NCBI GenBank assembly: GCA_963662605.1
Contig: OY759785.1
Location: forward strand, 2,232,001 to 2,296,000
Origin: G963662605 sp963662605
GTDB taxonomy: Bacteria > Bacteroidota > Ignavibacteria > Ignavibacteriales > Ignavibacteriaceae
DNA: 64,000 nt
Direction: 5' to 3'
Shown: positions 45,725 to 53,552 of the stretch, one piece after another
How the letters are laid out: the number at the start of each line of letters is the position of its first letter
Position numbering within the stretch: the first letter of the stretch is position 1
Notes under the pieces: generated by a model
The model's database searches: none
What the model saw: the letters and a program-made list of their open reading frames with translations, nothing else
What the model was told of the DNA's origin: nothing
Translations under genes and position numbers: made by a program

Positions 45725-47269
45725 ATGTCAATTGCTGAAAAAATAATGGATTTCTTCAGACGGAAACAGAAAATTCAACCGACTGAAGAAAACAAGGCTA
45801 TTGCCAAGCAGCGTTCAATGGGGAAAATGTATGCCAGAGACAGAATAGAAGTTCTTTTAGATGATAATTCATTTCATGAGACAGACCTTTTTGTTGAACA
45901 TGCCGGAACGGATTTTGGCATGGACAAGAAACAGCTTCCGGCTGACGGTGTTATTACCGGTACAGGAACAATCGGTTCTTTTCCGGTTGGAATTTTTGCG
46001 CAGGATTTTACTGTCGCGGGCGGTTCACTTGGACTGATGCACGCGAGAAAAATTACAAAAATCATGGATTTAGCCTTACGCAACGGAATGCCTCTGATCG
46101 GTATCAACGATTCAGGTGGTGCCCGTATTCAGGAGGGTGTTAATTCATTAGCCGGTTATGGTGAGATTTTTTATCGCAACACCATTGCATCCGGAGTTAT
46201 TCCTCAGATTTCTGTTATTCTCGGTCCTTGTGCGGGTGGAGCAGTTTATTCACCGGCTTTGACGGACTTTGTCTTCGTGGTAGATAAAATTTCCAAAATG
46301 TTCATCACCGGTCCGGAAGTAATCAAAACTGTGCTGGGTGAAGAGATTTCGATGGAAGACCTCGGAGGAGCAAGAGTTCAGGCAGAGATAACCGGAAATG
46401 CACATTTCTTTGCGACAAGTGAAGTCGAATGCTTTGAACAAATAAAACGCCTGATGTCGTTTATTCCGTGGAATAATCAGAAAAAAGCGGATCCGGCAGT
46501 TCCGAAACCTCCAAAAGTTATATTCGATATTGAAAAAATCATTCCTGCTGAACCCACTAAGCCTTATGACATCAGAAATATTATAAAATCCATTAGCGAT
46601 TCGTCGGATTTTCTTGAAATTCAGGAACATTGGGCGGCAAATATCGTTATCGGATTTGCAAGAATTAACGGAGATACCGTCGGTATCGTTGGTAACCAGC
46701 CATTAGTCCTTGCAGGTGTGTTGGATGTTGATTCATCCGATAAGGCTGCAAGATTCATCAGATACTGCGATGCTTTCAATATCCCGTTGTTGACCCTTGT
46801 TGATTTACCGGGTTATTTGCCGGGAATTGATCAGGAACATAGCGGTGTAATTCGTCACGGTGCAAAAATCCTTTACGCGTATAGCGAAGCCAGCGTTCCG
46901 AAAATTACAGTCATTTTGAGAAAAGCATACGGCGGTGGATACATTGCAATGTGCTCACGCCATCTCGGTGCGGATTACGTTTACGCCTGGCCGACAGCTG
47001 AAATTGCCGTTATGGGGCCCGAGGGTGCTGCTAATATTATTTTCAGAAGTGAAATTTCCGAATCTGAAAATCCTGATGCAACACGCAAAGAAAAGGTCAA
47101 GGAATATTCCGAAAAATTTGCCAATCCTTACGTTGCTGCGAAAAACGGACACATTGACGCGGTTATCAATCCTATTGAAACAAGAGAACATGTTATACAT
47201 TCTCTGAAAACACTGGCAGGGAAATCAGATATCCGTCCAACCAAGAAACATGGAGTACCGCCATTTTAA
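45725..47269 (+). CDS. Acyl-CoA carboxylase carboxyltransferase subunit (propionyl-CoA carboxylase beta-like)
   Basis: Carboxyltransferase half of a biotin-dependent acyl-CoA carboxylase or decarboxylase, probably acting on propionyl-CoA/methylmalonyl-CoA. The 514-residue protein has two crotonase-like halves with oxyanion-hole glycines in INDSGGARIQEG (about residue 127) and GPCAGGAVYSPA (about residue 162), then DLPGYLPGIDQEHSGVIRHG (about residue 360) and KAYGGGYIAMCS. No biotin carboxylase gene (accC) or sodium-pump membrane subunit is adjacent, so the direction of the reaction is open. It is followed immediately by its biotin carrier. Confidence 0.9.
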   Translation: MSIAEKIMDFFRRKQKIQPTEENKAIAKQRSMGKMYARDRIEVLLDDNSFHETDLFVEHAGTDFGMDKKQLPADGVITGTGTIGSFPVGIFAQDFTVAGGSLGLMHARKITKIMDLALRNGMPLIGINDSGGARIQEGVNSLAGYGEIFYRNTIASGVIPQISVILGPCAGGAVYSPALTDFVFVVDKISKMFITGPEVIKTVLGEEISMEDLGGARVQAEITGNAHFFATSEVECFEQIKRLMSFIPWNNQKKADPAVPKPPKVIFDIEKIIPAEPTKPYDIRNIIKSISDSSDFLEIQEHWAANIVIGFARINGDTVGIVGNQPLVLAGVLDVDSSDKAARFIRYCDAFNIPLLTLVDLPGYLPGIDQEHSGVIRHGAKILYAYSEASVPKITVILRKAYGGGYIAMCSRHLGADYVYAWPTAEIAVMGPEGAANIIFRSEISESENPDATRKEKVKEYSEKFANPYVAAKNGHIDAVINPIETREHVIHSLKTLAGKSDIRPTKKHGVPPF

Positions 47270-47270
47270 T

Positions 47271-47591
47271 ATGAACGAAGAAAAAGTAAATAGTCAAATA
47301 AAAGTTGATGATACACTGTATCAAACTCAACTAACAAAAAAATTTCTTAACCGGCAGAAATATGTGCCGAGAGATCCTTTGCTGCTTACTACACAAATTC
47401 CCGGAGTAGTGAAATCCATATTCGTAAAAGAGGGTGACCGGGTGAAACAAGGGCAGAGTGTTATGATCTTGGAGGCAATGAAAATGCTGAACAATATTCA
47501 ATCGCCGGTTGAGGGAGTTGTAAAAAAAATCTTTGCAGACGTTGGACAGCAAGTTCCAAAAGATTCGAAGTTGATACAATTTAGCGAATAG
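47271..47591 (+). CDS. Biotin carboxyl carrier protein
   Basis: A 106-residue biotinyl protein. The biotin lysine sits in LEAMKMLNNIQSP (about residue 72), within an 80-residue lipoyl-type beta barrel starting at TTQIPGVVKSIFVKEGD. The first 45 residues are a basic linker with no fold I can name. The frame is open from 47250 inside the preceding gene; I chose the ATG at 47271, 2 nt after the carboxyltransferase stop, though neither start has a convincing Shine-Dalgarno. It supplies carboxybiotin to the upstream carboxyltransferase. Confidence 0.9.
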   Translation: MNEEKVNSQIKVDDTLYQTQLTKKFLNRQKYVPRDPLLLTTQIPGVVKSIFVKEGDRVKQGQSVMILEAMKMLNNIQSPVEGVVKKIFADVGQQVPKDSKLIQFSE

Positions 47592-47601
47592 CTCATTTTT
47601 A

Positions 47602-47640
47602 GAAGGGATTCCAGTCAATCGGGATCCCTTCAATCTTTTC
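47602..47640 (+). terminator. Terminator after the biotin carrier gene
   Basis: Stem GAAGGGATTCC / GGGATCCCTTC of 11 bp with one G-U pair, loop of 8, then AATCTTTT. Confidence 0.8.
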
Positions 47641-47712
47641 ATATACGTTGGTATTCTGTTGTCATTTCTTTAAGCCCTTTATTCGAGAAATTACATTTTA
47701 CTCAATAATTGG

Positions 47713-50700
47713 ATGGATATTGCTGTGTCTGAGGTAAAAAATAGAAGACTTGCCGCCGTAATGTTTACGGATATAAAGGATTCATGTGTCAAAATGGGGC
47801 TTGATGAGGATAATGCCTTTGATTTAATACAAATCCATAATGAGATTTTAAGGGAAGTATTTCCTCAGTATGAAGGAAATGAAATTAAAACCGGTGGCGA
47901 TTCATTCCTTATAGAGTTTAAGAGTGCCCACTATTCTGTCCATTGTGCAATAGCAATTCAGAAAAACCTTTCAGAGTACAACAAAACAGCTATAACTGAT
48001 AAAACGATTACAATTCGAATTGGAATTCATATGGGAGATGTAATCGGATACCATGGAGATGTGTTTGGAAATACTGTTAATATTTCTGCACGTACACAAC
48101 CGAAATCTCCAGTCGGGAGTGTATGCATTACTGATGCCCTATATATAAGTGTAAAACAAACAAAAGGATTGCAATTTATAAGTCTGGGGAAACATGAATT
48201 GAAGGGTATTGCCGGGCAAATTGAATTATACGAAGTTCTCCCCAGAGATGACTACGAATATCAACCGCCAAAGCCAAAACAAAATAGCACTTCAATGGAC
48301 GAACCTTCTCCAAATAAAAGGACAAACTGTCTTAACAACATTCCACAAATATCAGTTGATGAAGTCATTGGCCGTGACGATGATCTAAGAAATGTATACG
48401 AGCGATTAAGGTCATCGAGAAGCCTTTTACTTATAAACGGAATTGGGGGAATTGGTAAAACTACACTTGCAAAAGCATTTTTAGAAAAATACAGGTCTAC
48501 TTACGATAATATTTGTTGGATATCTGCATCACCTTCATTTAAAGAATCAGTGCTTTCCGATTACGTTCTAATCAGAAACCTTGGAATCAAAAAAGAGATC
48601 AAAAGTCTGATGGAGGCAAAGCAATCCGAAGATGCTTATAATATAATTGTGAATGCTATGTCAAAATTGGAGGGGAATAACATTCTTGTCATAGACAATA
48701 CTGCCATTGCAGACTCAGACTCTATTAATACATTCAAATCGGCATTGCACACCAGTTGGAGTTTGTTAATTACTTCAAGAGAACATATCCCCGGCTGTAA
48801 TGAATATCCAATTGATGTTTTGAATCCGGACGAAGCCGAAAGATTGTTTTTAACACACTGCAAAAATCCTAAAGATACTCACCGACTGGGAGAGTTACTC
48901 AAAATAATTGGCTACCATACTCTAACGATTGAATTGCTTGCCAAAACAGCTGCCAAAAACCCTAAATTAAGTATTACATCAATCATTGATTTGTTGAAAG
49001 CACACGAATTGTCGAATAAACAGCTTGCCATTAAAGTTAGGAGTTCTCATGCTGAAAATAAAGCTGTTGAAATGTACACGCATCTGATGAGCATTTTTGA
49101 ACTTTCCTTATTGACTGAGGATGAACAAAATATGCTGATACAATTTACAGCACTCCCAGTGATTCCAATAAATGTTGAGATGCTCTTTATACTTTTTTCT
49201 GTACAAGACGATCAAGTGGCGGAATTTGTTAATATACTAAATTCCCTTAACGAAAAGGGCTATTTGCTTAATGGCAGTGATATGTATCAGGTTCATCCGA
49301 TAATCCAAGAAATTGTCCGATATAAACTTCACCCTGATTTCAGCACATATGAAAACTATATTGATTCTGTTTGTAATTTAATATTCATTGACCGGGAAAA
49401 AGATAACCCAGTTGAGAAATTCCAATTTGTTGACTATGCAACAGCGTTGAGTAATATTTTGGAAGATTATGAAAAATCCAATTCATTGTCTCAAGAGCAA
49501 CAATATAGATTAATTACGTTAAGGAATTTGATAGGTGGTATTTATCATGAATTGGGTCGATATGCCGATGCTGAATATATTTATAAGAAAGCCTTAGAGA
49601 GTGGTATTAAGAACTATGGAGCTTCAAGTGTCGGGGTAGCAAGTTTACAATCAAATTTGGCATTGGTATACTTGGAATTAGGGAAATATTCGGAAGCAGC
49701 AGCAATTTTGGAAATGGCGTTAGCAAGCGACATAAAGAATATGGGCAAAACTCATCCTACTGTTGCTATTCGTCAATCAAATCTTGGTTTAGTTTATAAG
49801 GAGTTAGGAAAATATGAAGCTGCAGCGGCTCTGTTGGAGCAAGCATTAACAAATGATAGTCATAATTTTAAGGAAGACCATCCAAATATTGCGATTCACA
49901 AATCGAATCTTGCAAATATTTATAGGGATTTGGGGAAATATGAGAAAGCAGCCGTACTTTTAGAGCAAGCCTTAGCAAGCGATGAAATTAATTTAGGTCT
50001 ATCTCATCCAAGTGTGGCGATAACACAGTCGAACTTAGCAATCGTGTATAAACATTTAGGAAAATACAAAGAAGCAGTATCTCTTTTAGAGAAAGCATTA
50101 GCAAGCGACCTAAAGAATTTTGGAGAATCTCATCCGAATATTGCCAACCGTCAATCAAATCTTGCAACTGTGTACAATTCTTTAGGAAAACATGAAGTAG
50201 CCGCAACTCTGTTGGAGCAAGCCTTAGCAAGCGTTAAAAAGATTTTTGGAGAATCTCATCCAAATGTGGCAGTATGTCAATCCAACCTAGCGGCTGTCTA
50301 TACGGACTTAGGAAAACTTGAAATAGCTTCGTTACTTATAGAGCAAGCCTTGGAAAGTGATAAAAAGAATTTTGGAGAAACTCATCCTAATGTTGCAATT
50401 CGCCGTTCTAACCTTGCAACTGTGTATAATGCTTTAGGAAAATATGAAGAAGCCGCAGTCTTGTTTGAACAAGTTCTGGTATGCGACAAAAAGAATTTTG
50501 GATTATATCATCCAAATGTAGCTATCTGTCAATCTAACCTTGCTTTAGTATATCAGTCAATAGGGCGGTATAATGACGCCGCATTACTTTTAGAACAAGC
50601 ATTAAAAAGTGAACGAAAAAATTATGGAGAATTTCATCCGGATGTCGCGACCGATGAATTTAACCTTGCTTATATATATCAAGCTTTAGGGAAATATGCA

Positions 50701-50823
50701 GCAGCCTCTAGTCTATTAATGAAATCACTAAAAACGCTTACCAAAATTTTTGGAAAGGAACACCCAAAAACTAAAAAAGTATCTGATTACCTAGAACAAA
50801 TCAAAAAAATATTGAAACGATGA
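47713..50823 (+). CDS. Class III nucleotide cyclase / STAND NTPase / TPR protein
   Basis: A 1036-residue NLR-like signalling protein. Residues about 10-170 are a class III cyclase domain with both metal aspartates (VMFTDIKDS and KTGGDSFLIEF), the purine-specifying lysine in the latter, and the transition-state NTVNISAR, so it appears active and adenylate-type. Residues about 205-500 are an NB-ARC/AP-ATPase: Walker A INGIGGIGKTTLAKAF, Walker B NILVIDNT, and LLITSREH. From residue 607 there are exactly ten kinesin-light-chain type TPRs. No DNA-binding domain follows, unlike cyclase-LuxR proteins. It stands alone between the carboxylase and cbb3 genes. Signal and target unknown. Confidence 0.88.
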   Translation: MDIAVSEVKNRRLAAVMFTDIKDSCVKMGLDEDNAFDLIQIHNEILREVFPQYEGNEIKTGGDSFLIEFKSAHYSVHCAIAIQKNLSEYNKTAITDKTITIRIGIHMGDVIGYHGDVFGNTVNISARTQPKSPVGSVCITDALYISVKQTKGLQFISLGKHELKGIAGQIELYEVLPRDDYEYQPPKPKQNSTSMDEPSPNKRTNCLNNIPQISVDEVIGRDDDLRNVYERLRSSRSLLLINGIGGIGKTTLAKAFLEKYRSTYDNICWISASPSFKESVLSDYVLIRNLGIKKEIKSLMEAKQSEDAYNIIVNAMSKLEGNNILVIDNTAIADSDSINTFKSALHTSWSLLITSREHIPGCNEYPIDVLNPDEAERLFLTHCKNPKDTHRLGELLKIIGYHTLTIELLAKTAAKNPKLSITSIIDLLKAHELSNKQLAIKVRSSHAENKAVEMYTHLMSIFELSLLTEDEQNMLIQFTALPVIPINVEMLFILFSVQDDQVAEFVNILNSLNEKGYLLNGSDMYQVHPIIQEIVRYKLHPDFSTYENYIDSVCNLIFIDREKDNPVEKFQFVDYATALSNILEDYEKSNSLSQEQQYRLITLRNLIGGIYHELGRYADAEYIYKKALESGIKNYGASSVGVASLQSNLALVYLELGKYSEAAAILEMALASDIKNMGKTHPTVAIRQSNLGLVYKELGKYEAAAALLEQALTNDSHNFKEDHPNIAIHKSNLANIYRDLGKYEKAAVLLEQALASDEINLGLSHPSVAITQSNLAIVYKHLGKYKEAVSLLEKALASDLKNFGESHPNIANRQSNLATVYNSLGKHEVAATLLEQALASVKKIFGESHPNVAVCQSNLAAVYTDLGKLEIASLLIEQALESDKKNFGETHPNVAIRRSNLATVYNALGKYEEAAVLFEQVLVCDKKNFGLYHPNVAICQSNLALVYQSIGRYNDAALLLEQALKSERKNYGEFHPDVATDEFNLAYIYQALGKYAAASSLLMKSLKTLTKIFGKEHPKTKKVSDYLEQIKKILKR
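49531..50790 (+). repeat. Ten tandem 126-bp TPR-coding repeats
   Basis: Ten in-frame 42-residue units with no insertions, consensus LA.VY..LGKYE.AA.LLEQAL and then S..KNFGE.HPNVAI.QSN. The first and last units are the most divergent, the middle ones closely alike in both protein and DNA, pointing to expansion by unequal exchange. Confidence 0.95.
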
Positions 50824-50871
50824 GTAGCCAAATAATTACGATATACTTATGAATGTGTAATCTATGGTTAT

Positions 50872-50879
50872 TATCTTTG
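50872..50879 (+). promoter_or_regulatory. Putative -7 element of the cbb3 oxidase operon
   Basis: TATCTTTG is a perfect TAnnTTTG. The -33 element is weak (TATG about 20 nt upstream), which might mean activator dependence. Two TTGTGATT direct repeats follow at 50887-50894 and 50915-50922. Confidence 0.5.
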
Positions 50880-50943
50880 CAGATTATTGTGATTAATTGG
50901 GAATTATAAATATTTTGTGATTGTCAATTAATTAAATTTGTAA

Positions 50944-53373
50944 ATGTCAGACATTAAAACATTAGAGAAAATACTTTGTTATCACTGCGGCGAAAAGTGT
51001 GATGACAATACAATATCCATAGACGACAAGTTCTTCTGCTGCAACGGCTGTAAGTTAGTCTATGAATTACTCTCCGAGAATAATCTTTGCCAGTACTACG
51101 AAATTGACCAAACTCCCGGTAACACCAGAAAAGAAAGCGGAATAGGCAAGAAGTTTGAGTTTCTTGATAATGATGCTCTCGTTGCAAAACTGCTCGAATT
51201 TAAAAACAACGAATACGCCAAAGTAACTCTATTCATTCCAAATATACATTGCAGCTCCTGCATATATCTCCTTGAACACCTCCACAAAATAAATGAAAAT
51301 GTTTTACAATCGGTTGTTGATTTTCCTAAGCGAACAATTTCCATTGTATACAATCCCGGGAGTATCTCTTTGCGAAACGTTGTGGAGTTGCTCACCAGCA
51401 TAGGTTATGAACCGAAAATAGAGATACAGGAAGCCGGTGCAAAAAATAAAAGTCCTGAACGTACATTATATTACAAAATCGGCATCGCCGGATTTGCATT
51501 CGGCAATATCATGCTGCTTAGCTTTCCTGAGTATCTTGCTTCTGACTCATCAACTATAACCCTCAAACCAATTTTCAATTTTCTGACTGTCCTGTTATCC
51601 TTGCCGATTTTCTTTTATTGCAGCTCGGAGTACTTTAGTTCGGCATGGAAGAGCTTAAAATACCGGACAATTAATGTTGATGTGCCGCTATCTATCGGCA
51701 TTTTGGCATTCTACGGACGCAGCTTGTATGAAATACTTTCGAGAACAGGTCCGGGCTATATGGATTCATTTGCCGGACTGATTTTCTTTCTCCTTATCGG
51801 AAGAATATTTCAGAAAAAGACGTATGACCTGATAAACTTTGAGCGGGATTATAAGTCTTATTTCCCGATTGCGGTTAATCTTAAAAAGGGGAATGGTGAG
51901 ACTTCTATTCCGTTAGCGGAAGTTGCAATAGGGGATAGATTAGTAATCAGAAGCAATGAAATCATTCCGGTTGACTCTGTTATTGCCGAAGGATCCGGAA
52001 ACATTGATTACAGTTTTATTACAGGGGAATCTTCCTGTGTTGAAAAACTGAAAGGCGAGTTTGTGTACGCCGGAGGAAAGCAGGTCGGGAGCAAGATTGA
52101 GGTGGTCGCGTCTAAGAACGTATCGCAGAGCTACTTGACAAAGCTGTGGGACGAATCATCCTTTAAGACCGACGTGAAACGTAATATCCTCAGCATTTCT
52201 TCCAACATCAGCAGATATTTTACCGGTGCTGTAATTGTTATTGCGGCTGTTGCGGGGCTATTCTGGTATCCTTACGGCATGGATAAAACCATGCAAGTTG
52301 TTAGTGCAGTACTTATCGTTGCATGCCCGTGTGCATTAGCTTTGTCGGGGCCATTTGCTTTCGGAAATGCAATGCGTATTCTTGCCCGGAATCAATTTTA
52401 CATTAAGAACACGGAAACATTGGAAAAACTTCATCATATCACTGCAATTGTTTTTGACAAGACAGGGACTATGACGCATCAGCAAAACGCAGCAATGCAA
52501 TTTGTCGGTGAAAAACTGGCTCAACCAGACTTGAATAGAATAGCCGCATTGGCATCAAATTCGACTCATCCGTTAAGCCGCAGTATTGCCGCTTCAATAA
52601 AGACAAATGAGATATTTGCTGTAGACAATTATCGTGAAGCTGAAGGCAAAGGTATTGAAGGGTTGATAAGTGGAAAAACTGTAGGACTCGGTTCCGCCTG
52701 TTATGTTGCCGAACTTGTGGGAGAGCTCCCCGACAGGGAGAAGGAGGAGAAACAGGCTGCTACAGGCTCCAGAGTCTATATCGCGATAGACGGGAAATAT
52801 ATGGGATTTTTCGCCATTTTGGGGAACTATCGGGCAGGAATTCAGGTATTATTAAAGAGATTAAAGAGTTACTTTCAGATATTTGTACTTTCCGGCGACA
52901 CATCAAGAGATGCGAAATATCTTGAGAATCAGACAGGAATTGGAGCAGAGCTGCTTTTTGGTCAAAGCCCATTTGATAAATTGCAGTTTATTCAGAAATT
53001 GCAGAGTCAAAATGAAGTGGTGATGATGATCGGTGACGGCCTGAATGATGCGGGAGCACTACGGCAAAGTGATGTGGGCGTATCGGTCAGTGAGAATATT
53101 ATAAACTTTTCCCCGGCGAGTGATGCGATTTTGGGCGGGGAGAGTCTGAAGAATCTGTTAGACTATTTTGAGTTTATCAAAAAAGCGATATTTGCCGTAA
53201 AACTGAGTTTTGCGGTTTCGATTGTTTATAACATTTTTGGATTATATTTTGCATGTTCAGGTCAAATGACTCCGTTATTTGCGGCAGTACTGATGCCGAT
53301 TAGTTCTATTACGGTTGTTGTTTTGACAGTTGTGTTGACTTCGATATTTGCTAAAGCAATGAAATTATTATGA
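50944..53373 (+). CDS. ccoI: Copper-translocating P-type ATPase, CcoI/FixI type
   Basis: Membrane ATPase delivering copper for the CuB centre of the cbb3 oxidase. The 809 residues begin with the cysteine-rich metal-binding region of this family (CYHCGEKC ... FFCCNGCKLVYELL, about 12-45), then a heavy-metal domain with CSSC (about 101-104). Six to eight membrane helices follow, with the ion-binding CPC in VACPCALALSG (about residue 461), the phosphorylation site FDKTGTMT (about residue 505) and the hinge MIGDGLNDAGAL. The stop overlaps the ccoS start (ATGA). The N-terminal zinc-finger-like part and the context separate it from ordinary CopA. Confidence 0.95.
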   Translation: MSDIKTLEKILCYHCGEKCDDNTISIDDKFFCCNGCKLVYELLSENNLCQYYEIDQTPGNTRKESGIGKKFEFLDNDALVAKLLEFKNNEYAKVTLFIPNIHCSSCIYLLEHLHKINENVLQSVVDFPKRTISIVYNPGSISLRNVVELLTSIGYEPKIEIQEAGAKNKSPERTLYYKIGIAGFAFGNIMLLSFPEYLASDSSTITLKPIFNFLTVLLSLPIFFYCSSEYFSSAWKSLKYRTINVDVPLSIGILAFYGRSLYEILSRTGPGYMDSFAGLIFFLLIGRIFQKKTYDLINFERDYKSYFPIAVNLKKGNGETSIPLAEVAIGDRLVIRSNEIIPVDSVIAEGSGNIDYSFITGESSCVEKLKGEFVYAGGKQVGSKIEVVASKNVSQSYLTKLWDESSFKTDVKRNILSISSNISRYFTGAVIVIAAVAGLFWYPYGMDKTMQVVSAVLIVACPCALALSGPFAFGNAMRILARNQFYIKNTETLEKLHHITAIVFDKTGTMTHQQNAAMQFVGEKLAQPDLNRIAALASNSTHPLSRSIAASIKTNEIFAVDNYREAEGKGIEGLISGKTVGLGSACYVAELVGELPDREKEEKQAATGSRVYIAIDGKYMGFFAILGNYRAGIQVLLKRLKSYFQIFVLSGDTSRDAKYLENQTGIGAELLFGQSPFDKLQFIQKLQSQNEVVMMIGDGLNDAGALRQSDVGVSVSENIINFSPASDAILGGESLKNLLDYFEFIKKAIFAVKLSFAVSIVYNIFGLYFACSGQMTPLFAAVLMPISSITVVVLTVVLTSIFAKAMKLL

Positions 53374-53552
53374 GTGTAGTAGCGGTATTAATTGGATTCA
53401 GTCTCTTAGTGGCTTCCGGTTTTCTGGTCGCTTTTCTATGGGCTGTCAAGTCCGGTCAATACGATGATAACCACACACCGGCTATTCGCATGTTGATGGA
53501 TGATAAAAATAGTAATGTTAAGGAAAATAGAAACCACGAGGAGAAATCTTGA
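53370..53552 (+). CDS. ccoS: cbb3 oxidase maturation protein CcoS
   Basis: A 60-residue single-helix membrane protein needed for cofactor insertion into the cbb3 oxidase. The N-terminal helix (VVAVLIGFSLLVASGFLVAFLW) followed by a short charged tail with KSGQYDD matches CcoS. It overlaps the ccoI stop by 4 nt, and its TGA shares a base with the ATG of the next gene. Confidence 0.9.
   Translation: MSVVAVLIGFSLLVASGFLVAFLWAVKSGQYDDNHTPAIRMLMDDKNSNVKENRNHEEKS

Noticed and set aside
49531..50790. Regular 126-bp repeats as a possible CRISPR or satellite
   Set aside because: The repeats are fully coding, contiguous without spacers, and encode TPR units.
47713..50823. Defence island around the STAND protein
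   Set aside because: Neighbours are a carboxylase and the cbb3 oxidase operon; no restriction, toxin, integrase or other defence gene is seen, so only the single protein is flagged.
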